DNA from: Stenotrophomonas sp. UBA2124
GTDB taxonomy: Bacteria; Pseudomonadota; Gammaproteobacteria; Xanthomonadales; Xanthomonadaceae
DNA length: 64,000 nt
NCBI GenBank assembly: GCA_002329155.1
Contig: DCXY01000004.1
Location: forward strand, 35,206 to 99,205
Direction: 5' to 3'
How positions within the stretch are numbered: the stretch's first letter is position 1; each line of letters begins with the position of its first letter. Below the pieces are notes generated by a model. That model was given only the letters and a program-made list of their open reading frames with translations. It was not told the origin of the DNA and made no database searches. Of the stretch, positions 41,308-49,987 are shown in pieces. The position numbers and the translations under genes are program-made.

Positions 41308-43938
41308 TCAGAAGCGGATGTTCACGCCCAGTGTCGTGGTGCGGCCGGGTTCGGGCACGCTGATCACCGCACCTGGCTGGATGTAATAGCGGTCGGTAAG
41401 GTTGTTGACGGTTAGCTGGAAGTCCACGTTCGCATTCAACACATAGCTGGCATGCAAGCCAAGCAGGCCGCCGGAGGGGAACTCGGTCATCACACCGCTT
41501 GCCCCGGTGCCAGCCAGCCAGCCGCTGGGTGCCTTCTTCTCGGAGTGGTACTGGTAGCTCACGCCCAGGTCCAGTGCATCGCCCAGGAACTTGCGGCCCA
41601 GGGTGAGGCTGAGGTTCTTCTTAGGCGGAATGCGCGAAGGGGTAAGCCCCCATGCGAAGCCCAGCGTGTTGCAGCGGGCCAGATCGGGTTCCTCGCGATA
41701 CGGGTCGCTGTTGGCGCGGCCGGCCTGGCTGGCCGAGCACACCTTGGCATCGGTGTACCAGGTGGCGGCCAGATCGGCGTAGAACGGCACACCAGCATAG
41801 TGGGCCGACAACTCCACGCCCTTCAGGTCCAGCCGGTCGTAGTTGATGAAGGTATAGGCCGCGTCGTACCACTCCGGGGTGCTGCTGGTTGCATCGGCCA
41901 GGCCCGAGGAGATCAGGCCGTTGATGCGGTTGCGGAAGTAGGAAGCGGTGAACTCCAGCCGGTCATCGTCGGCCAGCACGTTGCTGAAGTGGGTGCTGCC
42001 ACCCAGCTCGTACTGGAAGGACACTTCAGGCGACAGCGGGCGTTCCGGGTCGTACGAGAACGGCTCGTTGGACACCGTGGTTTCATACAGGCTCGGCATG
42101 CGGTAGCTGCGTGATGCCTTGGCGAACAGCCGGGTTGAATCGCTCAGTGCATAGCCCAGTTCCGAGAATGCATCCACGCGTGTGCCGTAGCGCACCGAGT
42201 AAGCCTTGGTGTAGTCGCGGCTGCGTGCATTGTGCAGGTTGGCGCCGACGCGCAGCTGCAGCGGCTGCAGGTCGAAGCTGGCATCCACGAACAGGTTCTT
42301 CTGTGCCCGGCTGCCGTCGCGGAAGCCGGCATCACCCTGGCGCGGCTCCAGCGTTTCGCGCTGTACGGACGCACCGTAGTTCAGCAGCACCGCCTCCAGG
42401 TTGCTCTGGTTGGCAACACTGATGCCCTTGCGCTCGTTGGTGTAGGCACCCTTGTACTTGCCTGCACCACTACCCTCGCCACGGGTGCCGAAGATGGAGT
42501 TGTACTGATTCAGCTCGGTGCTGGTGAAGTACGCGCTGGTCTTCAGGTCGAGCCACGGCGTGCCGGGGGTATAGGCATGGCTGGCACTGAAGGACTTGCT
42601 GTGCGCACGGCCCAGCGGCCAGTGGGCGATGCTCAGCGGGGCATCGGGGTCGTTGCTCAGGCGGCGGTAGCAATCGGCCGGGTCATCACCCGGGCAGCGC
42701 CATTCGCCGTAACGCTCGGCAAACCAGTAGGCGGCCAGCACTTCACCAGCGTTCTGCCGGTGGTCGCGATAGGTCAGCTCCAGGCGTTGGTCGCTGTCCG
42801 GCTCGATACCCAGTTTGAACAGCAGCGATTCGCTCTTGAACGCGGTGTTCACCACCTCGCCATTCTCCGGCACCACTGGTTTGGCATAGCGGTTGAAACC
42901 ACGCTTGCCGGCAAAGTAGTTGCCAACCTCGCGCTGGCTGTAGGCCAGCACCGCATCCACCACTTCATCGCGGTAGCCAACGGCCAGGGAACCGGAGCCA
43001 TTTCGGAATTCGCGCTGATGGGTCCGCGGGTTCAGTTCGTAATACTCGGCCTCTTTATAGCTGGCGGGAATATGCGGCATGCGCGCATTGTTGAAGGCGC
43101 GCAGCTTGAGGCGTGCGCCGTATTGCTCACCGTCCTTGACCACATCATCAACGGTAAGGGTCTGGATGTTGACCAGCCCACCGATGGCGCCCGAGCCGAA
43201 GGCGCTGGCGTTGCCGGCGGCACCCTTGGTGACGGCGATGTCGCTGATCAGGTCCGAATCGATATAGGTGCGGTCCGAAGCTCCCTGATAGCCGCGCGCG
43301 GTGTGGGTCTGCTGCAGTGCGCCGTCGATGAACACCGGCACGCGGCCCTCGCCCTGCACGCCACGGATGCCGACGTCGATGGCGCCGGCTTCGTTGCGCA
43401 GGTTGTTGGCCTGCACGCCGGCAATGCCGGCAAACACATCGGCGTTGGATGCGCCCTTCAGGCGGTCGATCTGCTGGCCGCTGATGACCTGCGGGCCGGG
43501 TGCCACCCTGCCGCTGCCACCGGCGGTGCTGCCGGCAACACTGAGCATGTCGGTGACAAGCGCGGCATCGAGCATGGCGCTGGCGGGCGCTGCGTGCAGC
43601 GTCACGCCACCGCGTGCATCGAACTCTGCCACCAGGCCAGTGCCGGCCAACAGCTGGCGCAGTGCCTCGCGCGCGCTGTAGTCACCCTGCACGCCAGCGG
43701 TGGTGCGCCCGCGGGTGAGCTGGCCATCCACGGCGATGTCCAGGCCGGAGCGAGAGGACAGCGTGGTCAATGCGCGGGCCAGCGGGCCCGAAGGAATGTT
43801 GTAGGACTGGCGTGCCTGTACGGCACCGGCCTGTTGCGCCGATGCCAGCGTGGGCACCGCCAGCGGCAGCAGCAGCGCCGCGGCAATGGCCACGCGCAGC
43901 GGCTGGCGGCGGAGTGAGGGATGTTGTGTATATGACAT
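41308..43938 (-). CDS. HasR-like TonB-dependent heme/hemophore receptor with STN domain
   Basis: 876 residues. Signal peptide about 1-36; an STN secretin/TonB short domain at about 42-116 ('YNIPSGPLARALTTLSSRSGLDIAV'), which signals to a FecR-type anti-sigma; plug ('VISGQQIDRLKGASNADVFAGIAGV') and a barrel ending 'TTLGVNIRF'. The region 'RSYRMPSLYETT' is the FRAP-equivalent. Size, STN domain and the neighbours (heme oxygenase, FecI, FecR, TonB, ExbBD) make heme or hemophore-heme the likely ligand. The start at 43938 matches the signal peptide; an in-frame ATG at 43989 is less likely. About 100 bases separate it from tonB. Confidence 0.88.
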   Translation of the reverse strand: MSYTQHPSLRRQPLRVAIAAALLLPLAVPTLASAQQAGAVQARQSYNIPSGPLARALTTLSSRSGLDIAVDGQLTRGRTTAGVQGDYSAREALRQLLAGTGLVAEFDARGGVTLHAAPASAMLDAALVTDMLSVAGSTAGGSGRVAPGPQVISGQQIDRLKGASNADVFAGIAGVQANNLRNEAGAIDVGIRGVQGEGRVPVFIDGALQQTHTARGYQGASDRTYIDSDLISDIAVTKGAAGNASAFGSGAIGGLVNIQTLTVDDVVKDGEQYGARLKLRAFNNARMPHIPASYKEAEYYELNPRTHQREFRNGSGSLAVGYRDEVVDAVLAYSQREVGNYFAGKRGFNRYAKPVVPENGEVVNTAFKSESLLFKLGIEPDSDQRLELTYRDHRQNAGEVLAAYWFAERYGEWRCPGDDPADCYRRLSNDPDAPLSIAHWPLGRAHSKSFSASHAYTPGTPWLDLKTSAYFTSTELNQYNSIFGTRGEGSGAGKYKGAYTNERKGISVANQSNLEAVLLNYGASVQRETLEPRQGDAGFRDGSRAQKNLFVDASFDLQPLQLRVGANLHNARSRDYTKAYSVRYGTRVDAFSELGYALSDSTRLFAKASRSYRMPSLYETTVSNEPFSYDPERPLSPEVSFQYELGGSTHFSNVLADDDRLEFTASYFRNRINGLISSGLADATSSTPEWYDAAYTFINYDRLDLKGVELSAHYAGVPFYADLAATWYTDAKVCSASQAGRANSDPYREEPDLARCNTLGFAWGLTPSRIPPKKNLSLTLGRKFLGDALDLGVSYQYHSEKKAPSGWLAGTGASGVMTEFPSGGLLGLHASYVLNANVDFQLTVNNLTDRYYIQPGAVISVPEPGRTTTLGVNIRF

Positions 43939-44037
43939 GTGCTTGATCCAGACGGGGGAGATGGAGTCGAGAACAGGACTCATATCCAATGCCGGACCAG
44001 CGGCGGGAAAGGGAACCTGTTCGCGACGATGCGATGG

Positions 44038-44817
44038 CTAGCCTTTCAGCGAGAACACCACGGGAGTGACCACGATCACCGGATCACCGGTGATTTCCGC
44101 AGGTGGCGCAGGCAGGGGACTGGCGCGGTGCACAGCGGCGACGGCCTCGCCATCCAGTGCCTGGCTGTTGCTGCTGCGTGCCAGTTCGGCGCTCAACACC
44201 TGGCCTTGCCGGTCAACGGCGTAGCGCACCCATGCCATGCCCTGGCTGCCATGCGCACGGGCGCCATGCGGGTAACGCTTGAAGCGCGACAGGCGCCCCA
44301 GCACCTGCGCCTGCCACTGTGCGAGTGCATCCGTGCGTGCATCGCCGCTGCTGTCCTGGCTGGCCGCGTACTGCTGGCCGGGTGGTGCCTGCATGCTGGG
44401 CGGCGCGCTGGCCTGCACGGCAGCGGGCGGCTGGCCGGGTACCTGCGCGTGGCTTTGCTGCGGCAGCACGGCGTCGGCAGCTTCCACTGCCGGCAGTGCC
44501 GGCGTGGGGGCTGCATGCGACACGGCGGCGGGTGTGGCTGCGGGCGCCGCGGCTGCCGGCGCAACCGGGCTGGGATGCGGCGCATCCTGTGCCTGCACCT
44601 GCGGGCCCTGCGCCAGATCCGTAGGTGGCGCGGGAGGCGCGGAATCCAGCGGTGCCAGGTCCATCAATACCGCGTCGGAAGATTCGCCCGGCACTGCCGG
44701 TGGCCTTGATGCCTGCCACCACAGTGCCACTGCCACGACGGTGGCATGGACAAGCACCACCGCAACGAAGCTGATGCCCCAGCGGCCGGAAGCACCATGC
44801 TGCTGCCAGACGCGCAT
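44038..44817 (-). CDS. tonB: TonB energy-transducing protein
   Basis: 259 residues: one N-terminal helix (about 15-35, with the SHLS-like histidine 'VLVHATVV'), a long Ala/Pro/Gln-rich periplasmic spacer (about 40-165), and a TonB C-terminal domain 'RFKRYPHGARAHGSQGMAWV' to 'AVAAVHRASPLPAPP'. It couples the ExbBD motor to receptors. Shares one base with exbD (TGATG). As part of the heme operon it is probably dedicated to the adjacent receptor. Confidence 0.93.
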   Translation of the reverse strand: MRVWQQHGASGRWGISFVAVVLVHATVVAVALWWQASRPPAVPGESSDAVLMDLAPLDSAPPAPPTDLAQGPQVQAQDAPHPSPVAPAAAAPAATPAAVSHAAPTPALPAVEAADAVLPQQSHAQVPGQPPAAVQASAPPSMQAPPGQQYAASQDSSGDARTDALAQWQAQVLGRLSRFKRYPHGARAHGSQGMAWVRYAVDRQGQVLSAELARSSNSQALDGEAVAAVHRASPLPAPPAEITGDPVIVVTPVVFSLKG

Positions 44818-45236
44818 CAGCCCGCCTGCTCCAGACCCACCAGGGCCACCTTCAGGTAGCCCGCCGCACGCAGTGCGTCCGTCGCCTTCAACAACTCGCC
44901 ATAGGGCACGCCCTTGTCGGCACGCAGGAAGATGCGCTCGGCGTGCTCGCCACCGGTGAGGCGGTCCAGTTGTGTGGCCAGCTCGGCAGTGGATACCGGC
45001 TCGGCATTCAAGCTCAGCGACAGATCCGCCTGCAGGGTGAGGTAGATCGGCTCGTGCTCGCGCGGCTGCGGCCGTGCGCTGCTGGCGGGCAGCTCCACCG
45101 GCACATCCACCGTGGCCAGCGGCGCGGCCACCATGAAGATGATCAGCAGCACCAGCATCACGTCGATGAAGGGGGTGACATTGATCTCGTGCTGTTCGTC
45201 CAGCGCATCGTCATGGGCGTTAGTCCTAATCGCCAC
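44817..45236 (-). CDS. exbD: ExbD
   Basis: 139 residues from the GTG at 45236, 4 bases after exbB. One helix with the proton-carrying aspartate in 'NVTPFIDVMLVLLIIFMVAA', then the periplasmic domain ('RIFLRADKGVPYGELLKATDAL'). A longer upstream reading exists but is a shadow of exbB; starting at GTG yields the standard ExbD length. Confidence 0.93.
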   Translation of the reverse strand: MAIRTNAHDDALDEQHEINVTPFIDVMLVLLIIFMVAAPLATVDVPVELPASSARPQPREHEPIYLTLQADLSLSLNAEPVSTAELATQLDRLTGGEHAERIFLRADKGVPYGELLKATDALRAAGYLKVALVGLEQAG

Positions 45237-45240
45237 TGGC

Positions 45241-45990
45241 TCAGGCCCCCACTGCGGCAGCCGGCCACGGCACCCGCATTGCGCGCTGCGGCACCACGCT
45301 GGCGGCGCGGTCCAGCTCGCGCGATACGATGAGCTGCACGCCCGTGGAAAGATCACCCACCGTTCCCTTCAACGCCGCCAGCGTACGGCTGAAGTGGTTG
45401 TAGATGACCACCGCCGGAATAGCCGCCACCAACCCCAGTGCAGTAGCCAGCAGTGCCTCGGCGATGCCCGGTGCCACCACGGCAAGGTTGGTGGTGTTGG
45501 ATTGGGCAATGCCGATGAAGCTGCTCATGATGCCCCACACGGTGCCGAACAGGCCGACGAACGGCGCGGTGGCGCCTATCGTGGCCAGCACGCCGGTGCC
45601 TTGCCGCAGCTGCCGGGCATGCGCCAGTTCGATGCGCTCCAGCCGCGAAGCCACGCGCTCCCGGGTACCTGCCACACCGGCCAGCCCATGCGACAGGCGC
45701 AGCTCCTCATCGGCCGCGGCTACCAGGGCGCCGGGCAGGCCCGTACCCAGCTGCGGGCTGGCGCAGGCCTCGCCCATGTCGGCGATGTGCATCAGCACCT
45801 TGTGGGCGGCGGCAAGTTGCCGCCTTTGCCGGGCATACTCCCAGCTCTTGGCCAGCAGCACGGTCCAGGTGGCCAGCGAGGCCAGTGCAAGCGCGGCCAT
45901 CACCGCCTGCACCACCGCATCGGCGTGCATGAACATCTGCCACGGCGTCTGGTCGTGGAGAAGGGCCACGGTAGGTGTTGTCGTTTCCAT
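45241..45990 (-). CDS. exbB: ExbB
   Basis: 249 residues with three helices (about 28-50, 137-160, 175-200). The TolQ/ExbB core 'TIGATAPFVGLFGTVWGIM' and 'GIAEALLATALGLVAAIPAVV' is intact. Forms the pentameric proton channel around ExbD. The ATG at 45990 is preferred to an in-frame TTG at 46014. Starts 4 bases after the DUF454 stop. Confidence 0.94.
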   Translation of the reverse strand: METTTPTVALLHDQTPWQMFMHADAVVQAVMAALALASLATWTVLLAKSWEYARQRRQLAAAHKVLMHIADMGEACASPQLGTGLPGALVAAADEELRLSHGLAGVAGTRERVASRLERIELAHARQLRQGTGVLATIGATAPFVGLFGTVWGIMSSFIGIAQSNTTNLAVVAPGIAEALLATALGLVAAIPAVVIYNHFSRTLAALKGTVGDLSTGVQLIVSRELDRAASVVPQRAMRVPWPAAAVGA

Positions 45991-45994
45991 TGGT

Positions 45995-46444
45995 TCAATC
46001 CAGATGTTGTTCAAGACGGGGCGGGCAGGTGCGCGGCGCGGGCCTGGTTACAACCCAGGCCGCACTGGCCGCAAGCAGCGCGGCCACCGTCAGGGCCAGG
46101 GGCAGCATGGGGTGCGCTTTCCACCAGAACAGTGCGTAGCCCACTGCCATGCCGGCTGCCGCCAATGCCTTGCCCTTGCTGCTCACCGCACCCTGCTCGC
46201 GCCACAGGCGCAGGCTGGGGCCGTACCTGGGGTGCTGCAGCAGCACCTGTGCCAGGCGCGGGGAGCTGCGCGTGAAGCAGCCAACCGCGGCAATCAGGAA
46301 GACAGTGGTGGGCATCACCGGCAACACGGCGCCGATGATGCCCAGCGCCACCATCAGGCAGCCAAGGCAGAACCACAGGCAGTCCTGCACCCGTGCCGCC
46401 TGTGGTGCCGGCGCACGGCGAGCGCGCTTACTGGATCTCTTCAT
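45995..46444 (-). CDS. DUF454 (YbaN-like) inner-membrane protein
   Basis: 149 residues: basic N-terminus 'MKRSSKRARRAPAPQ', then helices at about 24-58 and 105-135 with the family block 'VALGIIGAVLPVMPTTVFLI' and 'CFTRSSPRLAQVLLQHPRYG'. DUF454/YbaN proteins are small membrane proteins of unknown activity that often lie beside heme oxygenase or heme uptake genes. The ATG lies inside hemO (17-base overlap). Confidence 0.87.
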   Translation of the reverse strand: MKRSSKRARRAPAPQAARVQDCLWFCLGCLMVALGIIGAVLPVMPTTVFLIAAVGCFTRSSPRLAQVLLQHPRYGPSLRLWREQGAVSSKGKALAAAGMAVGYALFWWKAHPMLPLALTVAALLAASAAWVVTRPAPRTCPPRLEQHLD

Positions 46445-47033
46445 GCACGTAATGCTGTGCGGCACGGAATGCGGCCAGCGCCGCCAGCAGCATTTCATCG
46501 TCCTGCTCGGGCGTGAGCTGCACGCTGTCCAGCGCGGTGGTGAATTCGCGCCAGTGGCGTGCCGCGCCATCCGGGTGCGCGGCCAGGTGGCTGGCGCCGA
46601 AGCTCTGGCCCAGACCCAGCCGCTCGGAGGCGAACTTGTACAGGATGGTGCCGCCAAGGTTGGAGCCCTCGGCCACGTACAGCCAGCCCAGCGCCTCGGC
46701 CAGCGATGCCTGTTCGCGCAGCGCGCCTTCGGCCGGTGCCGGCAGCGGCGTGCCCAGGTCGGACAGATCACTGGCAATGCGCTCCAGGCGGCGGCGCTCC
46801 TGCAGATTGGGCAGCAGCGCGCACAGCGCGGTGTTGCCATACAGCGCCTCGATGTCACGGTGGAAGCGGTACTGCATGCGCAGGAAGCGCGCGAACTGCT
46901 CGCGGCCGGCGAAGATGTTGCCGGCCATGATGCTCTTGTCCAGCACGTCATGTACGTCGCGGGTGACGTCCTTCAGGCGCTGGCTGCGCGAAAGGGGGGC
47001 GGTGTCGGCAGGGGTCTTGGTTGCAGCGGTCAC
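46428..47033 (-). CDS. hemO: heme oxygenase (HemO/PigA type)
   Basis: 201 residues, single all-helical heme oxygenase domain. Proximal histidine H28 in 'TRDVHDVLDKSIM', distal helix 'GWLYVAEGSNLGGTILYKFA'. Opens imported heme to biliverdin, CO and iron in the cytoplasm. The sequence is closer to bacterial HemO/PigA than to HmuO. It overlaps the DUF454 gene and lies 169 bases after fecR, so an extra promoter between fecR and hemO (for instance FecI-dependent) is possible. Confidence 0.93.
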   Translation of the reverse strand: MTAATKTPADTAPLSRSQRLKDVTRDVHDVLDKSIMAGNIFAGREQFARFLRMQYRFHRDIEALYGNTALCALLPNLQERRRLERIASDLSDLGTPLPAPAEGALREQASLAEALGWLYVAEGSNLGGTILYKFASERLGLGQSFGASHLAAHPDGAARHWREFTTALDSVQLTPEQDDEMLLAALAAFRAAQHYVHEEIQ

Positions 47034-47202
47034 GTGTGGGGTTCCAGTAGTCGGTCAACGAAGGGAGCGAGGGGCCAACGGGCGCCGCACGCCACCTGCC
47101 CACCCGGCATATCGCCGGTGCAGGGCAGTTGCGAACGAAGCAGCGTGGTGACTTCTCTCCGGGTATGCCGGACCAGACTGGAAAAGGGGAACCGCGCCGG
47201 AG

Positions 47203-48165
47203 TCAGCGCGGCTGCACTGTGACCCACCAGTGGAAGCGACGGTGAACACGGATGGGCAGCGCGGCGGCCAGCAGTTCGAGCGCGCGCTCGCCATCGTCCA
47301 GCGGCAGGGATGCCACCACCGGCAGGTGCGCCACGCGCGGGTCACAACGCAGCACGCCATGCCGGTGCATCGCCAGCTCGGCAATCACCCGCCCCAGTGG
47401 CTCACCCTCGGCAATCAGCCGGCCACCCTGCCAGCTGCCGCGCAGCGGGTCGGCCGGGTGCTGGGTGTCGATGTGGCCGGCGGCGAAGTGGCAGCCGTGG
47501 CCTGCGGGCACCAGCGTACGGCGGCCATAGGTGGTGAGGATGGCCACATGGCCGGCATACACATTGAGCGCGACGCAGTCATCTTCCAGGCGCACGGAGA
47601 AGCGCGTGCCCAGCGCGTGCAGACGCCCCGCTGCGGTATCCACGAACAGGTTGCGGGCCGGTTGATGCGTGTCCGCAGCCGTTTCGATCAGCAGCTCTCC
47701 GCGCTGCAGCTGGATGCGCCGCCAGGCATCACTGTAGTCCACCAATGCCGCGCTGGCACCGTTGAGCCAGAGTCCACCACCATCGGGCAACGACCATGAG
47801 CGCACTTCGTGCTGGGCGGTGCGATGGCTGGGACGTTGCCGCAGCTGTGGCAGCTGTTGCCAGCCTGCAAGCGCCACCGCGCCAACGCCCAACGCCCCCC
47901 CCACCACCTTGAGGGCTTGGCGCCTGCTACGCAGTGCCTGCTGGTGTTCGTTGGCGGCATCCAGCGCGACGCGGGTAGCTGCCGGCGACAACGGTGCGAA
48001 TGCGTTCCATGCGGCGTCTATCCTGCGCCACGCGGCACTGTGACGTGGGCTGGCGTCGTGCCATTGCTGCCATTGTTCGCGCTGTCTGGCCGTTGCAGCG
48101 TCATCATGCAGGGCAGTGAACCACGCCGCCGCCTGCTCCAGCGGCTCATCGACCGGTGTGCTCAT
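47203..48165 (-). CDS. fecR: FecR-family anti-sigma/transducer
   Basis: 320 residues: N-terminal anti-sigma domain ('AAAWFTALHDDAATARQREQWQQWH' split at residues 12-36, DUF4880), one helix (about 86-104), FecR periplasmic domain ('VDTAAGRLHALGTRFSVRLEDD', 'VYAGHVAIL') and a C-terminal STN-interacting region. It receives the signal from the receptor STN domain and releases or activates the sigma factor. Overlaps fecI by 4 bases. Confidence 0.92.
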   Translation of the reverse strand: MSTPVDEPLEQAAAWFTALHDDAATARQREQWQQWHDASPRHSAAWRRIDAAWNAFAPLSPAATRVALDAANEHQQALRSRRQALKVVGGALGVGAVALAGWQQLPQLRQRPSHRTAQHEVRSWSLPDGGGLWLNGASAALVDYSDAWRRIQLQRGELLIETAADTHQPARNLFVDTAAGRLHALGTRFSVRLEDDCVALNVYAGHVAILTTYGRRTLVPAGHGCHFAAGHIDTQHPADPLRGSWQGGRLIAEGEPLGRVIAELAMHRHGVLRCDPRVAHLPVVASLPLDDGERALELLAAALPIRVHRRFHWWVTVQPR

Positions 48166-48677
48166 GCCACCTCATCACGCAGCTGCACACAGTGCAGCAG
48201 GGCCTGCGCCATGTACTTCTTGACCATGCGCTCTGACACCCCCAGCCGGCCGCCGATTTCCTGATAGGTCAGGCCGGACAGCCGGGCCAGCAGAAAGGCT
48301 TCGCGCGGGCGCTCGGCCAGGCCACGCAGCATGCGCTCCACGGCACGCAGCATTTCCAGCGCCAGTGCGCGCTCTTCCACCGATGGCTGCACCGCCTCGG
48401 GCTGGGTGGCCAGCACTTCCAGATAGGCACGCTCCAGGTCGGCACGCCGCCACTGGTCCACCAGCAGCCCGCGCGCGATGGTGCTCAGGTAGGCGCGTGG
48501 CGATGCCACCGCGGCGGTGTCCACGCCCTTGATCAGCAGGCGCATGAAGGTGTCCTGCGCCAGGTCGGCGGCGTTGTCGGCCCCGCGCGTGCGCTGTTTC
48601 AGCCAGTCCACCAGCCACGGGTAGTGCGCGCGATAAAAGGGGGCCAGCGGGGTAAGGGAAGAACCGGAAGGGCTCAT
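48162..48677 (-). CDS. fecI: FecI-type ECF sigma factor
   Basis: 171 residues. Region 2 ('NAADLAQDTFMRLLIKGVDT', 'SPRAYLSTIARGLLVDQWRR') and region 4 ('LAERPREAFLLARLSGLTYQEIGGRLGVSERMVKKYM', split; HTH at 135-160). Belongs to the iron-starvation FecI/FpvI class. Start at 48677 follows GGTGG by 6 bases; the earlier ATG at 48707 would lie in the Fur box region. A Fur-type operator lies just upstream, so iron limitation turns on the sigma factor, which then drives heme uptake genes. Confidence 0.92.
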   Translation of the reverse strand: MSPSGSSLTPLAPFYRAHYPWLVDWLKQRTRGADNAADLAQDTFMRLLIKGVDTAAVASPRAYLSTIARGLLVDQWRRADLERAYLEVLATQPEAVQPSVEERALALEMLRAVERMLRGLAERPREAFLLARLSGLTYQEIGGRLGVSERMVKKYMAQALLHCVQLRDEVA

Positions 48678-48703
48678 GACACGCCACCAAGATGAAAACA
48701 ACT

Positions 48704-48722
48704 GCAAATGATAACCATTCTC
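48704..48722. promoter_or_regulatory. Fur box upstream of fecI
   Basis: GCAAATGATAACCATTCTC matches 14 of 19 positions of the Fur consensus GATAATGATAATCATTATC and begins 27 bases upstream of the fecI start codon. Iron-dependent repression of the whole heme operon is inferred. Confidence 0.72.
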
Positions 48723-48866
48723 TTATAGAGCTTTCAGACCAAGTCCCCTAAACAGACTTCCCCCGAGCCACAGGCGGCAAAGTATGAGCGCGCGCTCACG
48801 GAATACGGCAGATGCTGTCAGCCCTGCTGGCACTAGTAGGCCGTGGCGGGCGCCGCATACCGTGCC

Positions 48867-48892
48867 ACCCGCAGCGCGCGCGGGCTGCGGGT
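48867..48892. repeat. hairpin, 9-bp stem
   Basis: ACCCGCAGC / GCTGCGGGT with an 8-base GC loop in the gap between fecI and the lipoprotein gene. No U-tract; may be a REP-like unit paired with the palindrome at 48927. Confidence 0.4.
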
Positions 48893-48926
48893 GATCAAAT
48901 GCCAGCCGATGTGCGGCTATGGGCCG

Positions 48927-48954
48927 GCGCCGGCCGCCGCGCGGCGGCCGGCGC
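48927..48954. repeat. perfect 28-bp GC palindrome
   Basis: GCGCCGGCCGCCGC directly followed by its exact reverse complement, with no spacer. It is in a non-coding gap of about 290 bases (48723-49014) that otherwise shows no gene. It could form a cruciform, act as a bidirectional transcription barrier, or be a REP-type element. Confidence 0.5.
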
Positions 48955-49014
48955 GCAATGGAACGAGATCAGGCTACCGATGGGTAATGTGACCCCGCCC
49001 CCGCATACAGCTGC

Positions 49015-49671
49015 TCAGTAGAGCCCGTTCGATGCTTCCCAGCCGATGCTGCTCAGGTGCACTGAGCGTTGCCGCGGTTTGCGCTCGCCAGCGTCGAGTT
49101 CGGCCTTCACATCGGGAAAGACCGCCTGGATGCTTTCCGACCGTGCCCACTCGGCAACGTCCACCACCTTGTCCTGGTAATGCACGGTTGCTTCCTGGTA
49201 ATCCCCCAGCTTGATGGGGCCTTCCCATTTGATGATCTTGTCCACCGCCCGGCGGCCATAGCACAGCGCGCCGTTCTCACCCTCGCCGCCCAGGGCCGCG
49301 TATATCCCGCTGCGCTGCTTGAAATACGGCCTGCCCTTGTCGGTGATCGCATAGCGCGTGACCTTCTCGCTACGCTCATCAGACCCGAAAAAACTGCGCA
49401 CCGGCCGCTCGGCCTCCGCCGAGGAAACCAGCCCGAGCGAAATCAGCGCCTCCATGCCGGCCAGGGGAAAATCCGCGCGAGCGGCCGCCTGCCGGCTCTT
49501 CTCCTGCTCGTTCCATTCAACCGGCCATACCTGTTTGGCAAGACACACCCACCCGTTTTCCACCAGATGTGCATCAATCGCTTCACCGAAGTTCCTGGCA
49601 TTGGGTTCCATCTTGTTGTTGCAGGCCGTGAGCAAGGCTACGGCCGCCACCATGAGAACTGCTGCTTTCAT
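49015..49671 (-). CDS. outer-envelope lipoprotein, unknown function
   Basis: 218 residues with a lipoprotein signal: 'VLMVAAVALLTAC' puts the lipobox cysteine at residue 17, followed by 'NNKMEP'. No aspartate at +2, so sorting to the outer membrane is expected. The mature part is hydrophilic with no domain I recognise ('SDERSEKVTRYAITDKGRPYF' is a notable conserved-looking segment). GGTGGA lies about 6 bases before the ATG at 49671. The 316 bases upstream hold nothing else that I can identify. Confidence 0.72.
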   Translation of the reverse strand: MKAAVLMVAAVALLTACNNKMEPNARNFGEAIDAHLVENGWVCLAKQVWPVEWNEQEKSRQAAARADFPLAGMEALISLGLVSSAEAERPVRSFFGSDERSEKVTRYAITDKGRPYFKQRSGIYAALGGEGENGALCYGRRAVDKIIKWEGPIKLGDYQEATVHYQDKVVDVAEWARSESIQAVFPDVKAELDAGERKPRQRSVHLSSIGWEASNGLY

Positions 49672-49987
49672 CATTCCACCCTGTGCTGGTTTGGGCATGG
49701 ATGTGCATGCCCGCTTCGCGTGGACAGCGCCATTCGCCTCCAACCGCCCCCACCACAGTGCACCGGGAATGCCGCACCGGTGAACGGATCACGGCCAAGT
49801 CGTCAGAGCCGATGACCATTGGCCTGCAACCTGCGCCACCGGGTAAATGGCATGCAGCACAGCACCTCCGGTATGCACCGGCAACCTCCTTCGCAGTGTG
49901 TGCGATGAAGGTTTCAGCAGTGGGTAGCGCCAAGCCACTTTGCGCTACACGCAACCGTGCGGGCATGCTGGCGCATGCCGCGCCACA
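49672..49987. other. intergenic, no gene supported
   Basis: About 316 bases between the lipoprotein start and the convergent-side stop of the metallo-hydrolase. Short frames lack signals; presumably the lipoprotein promoter lies here. Confidence 0.4.
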
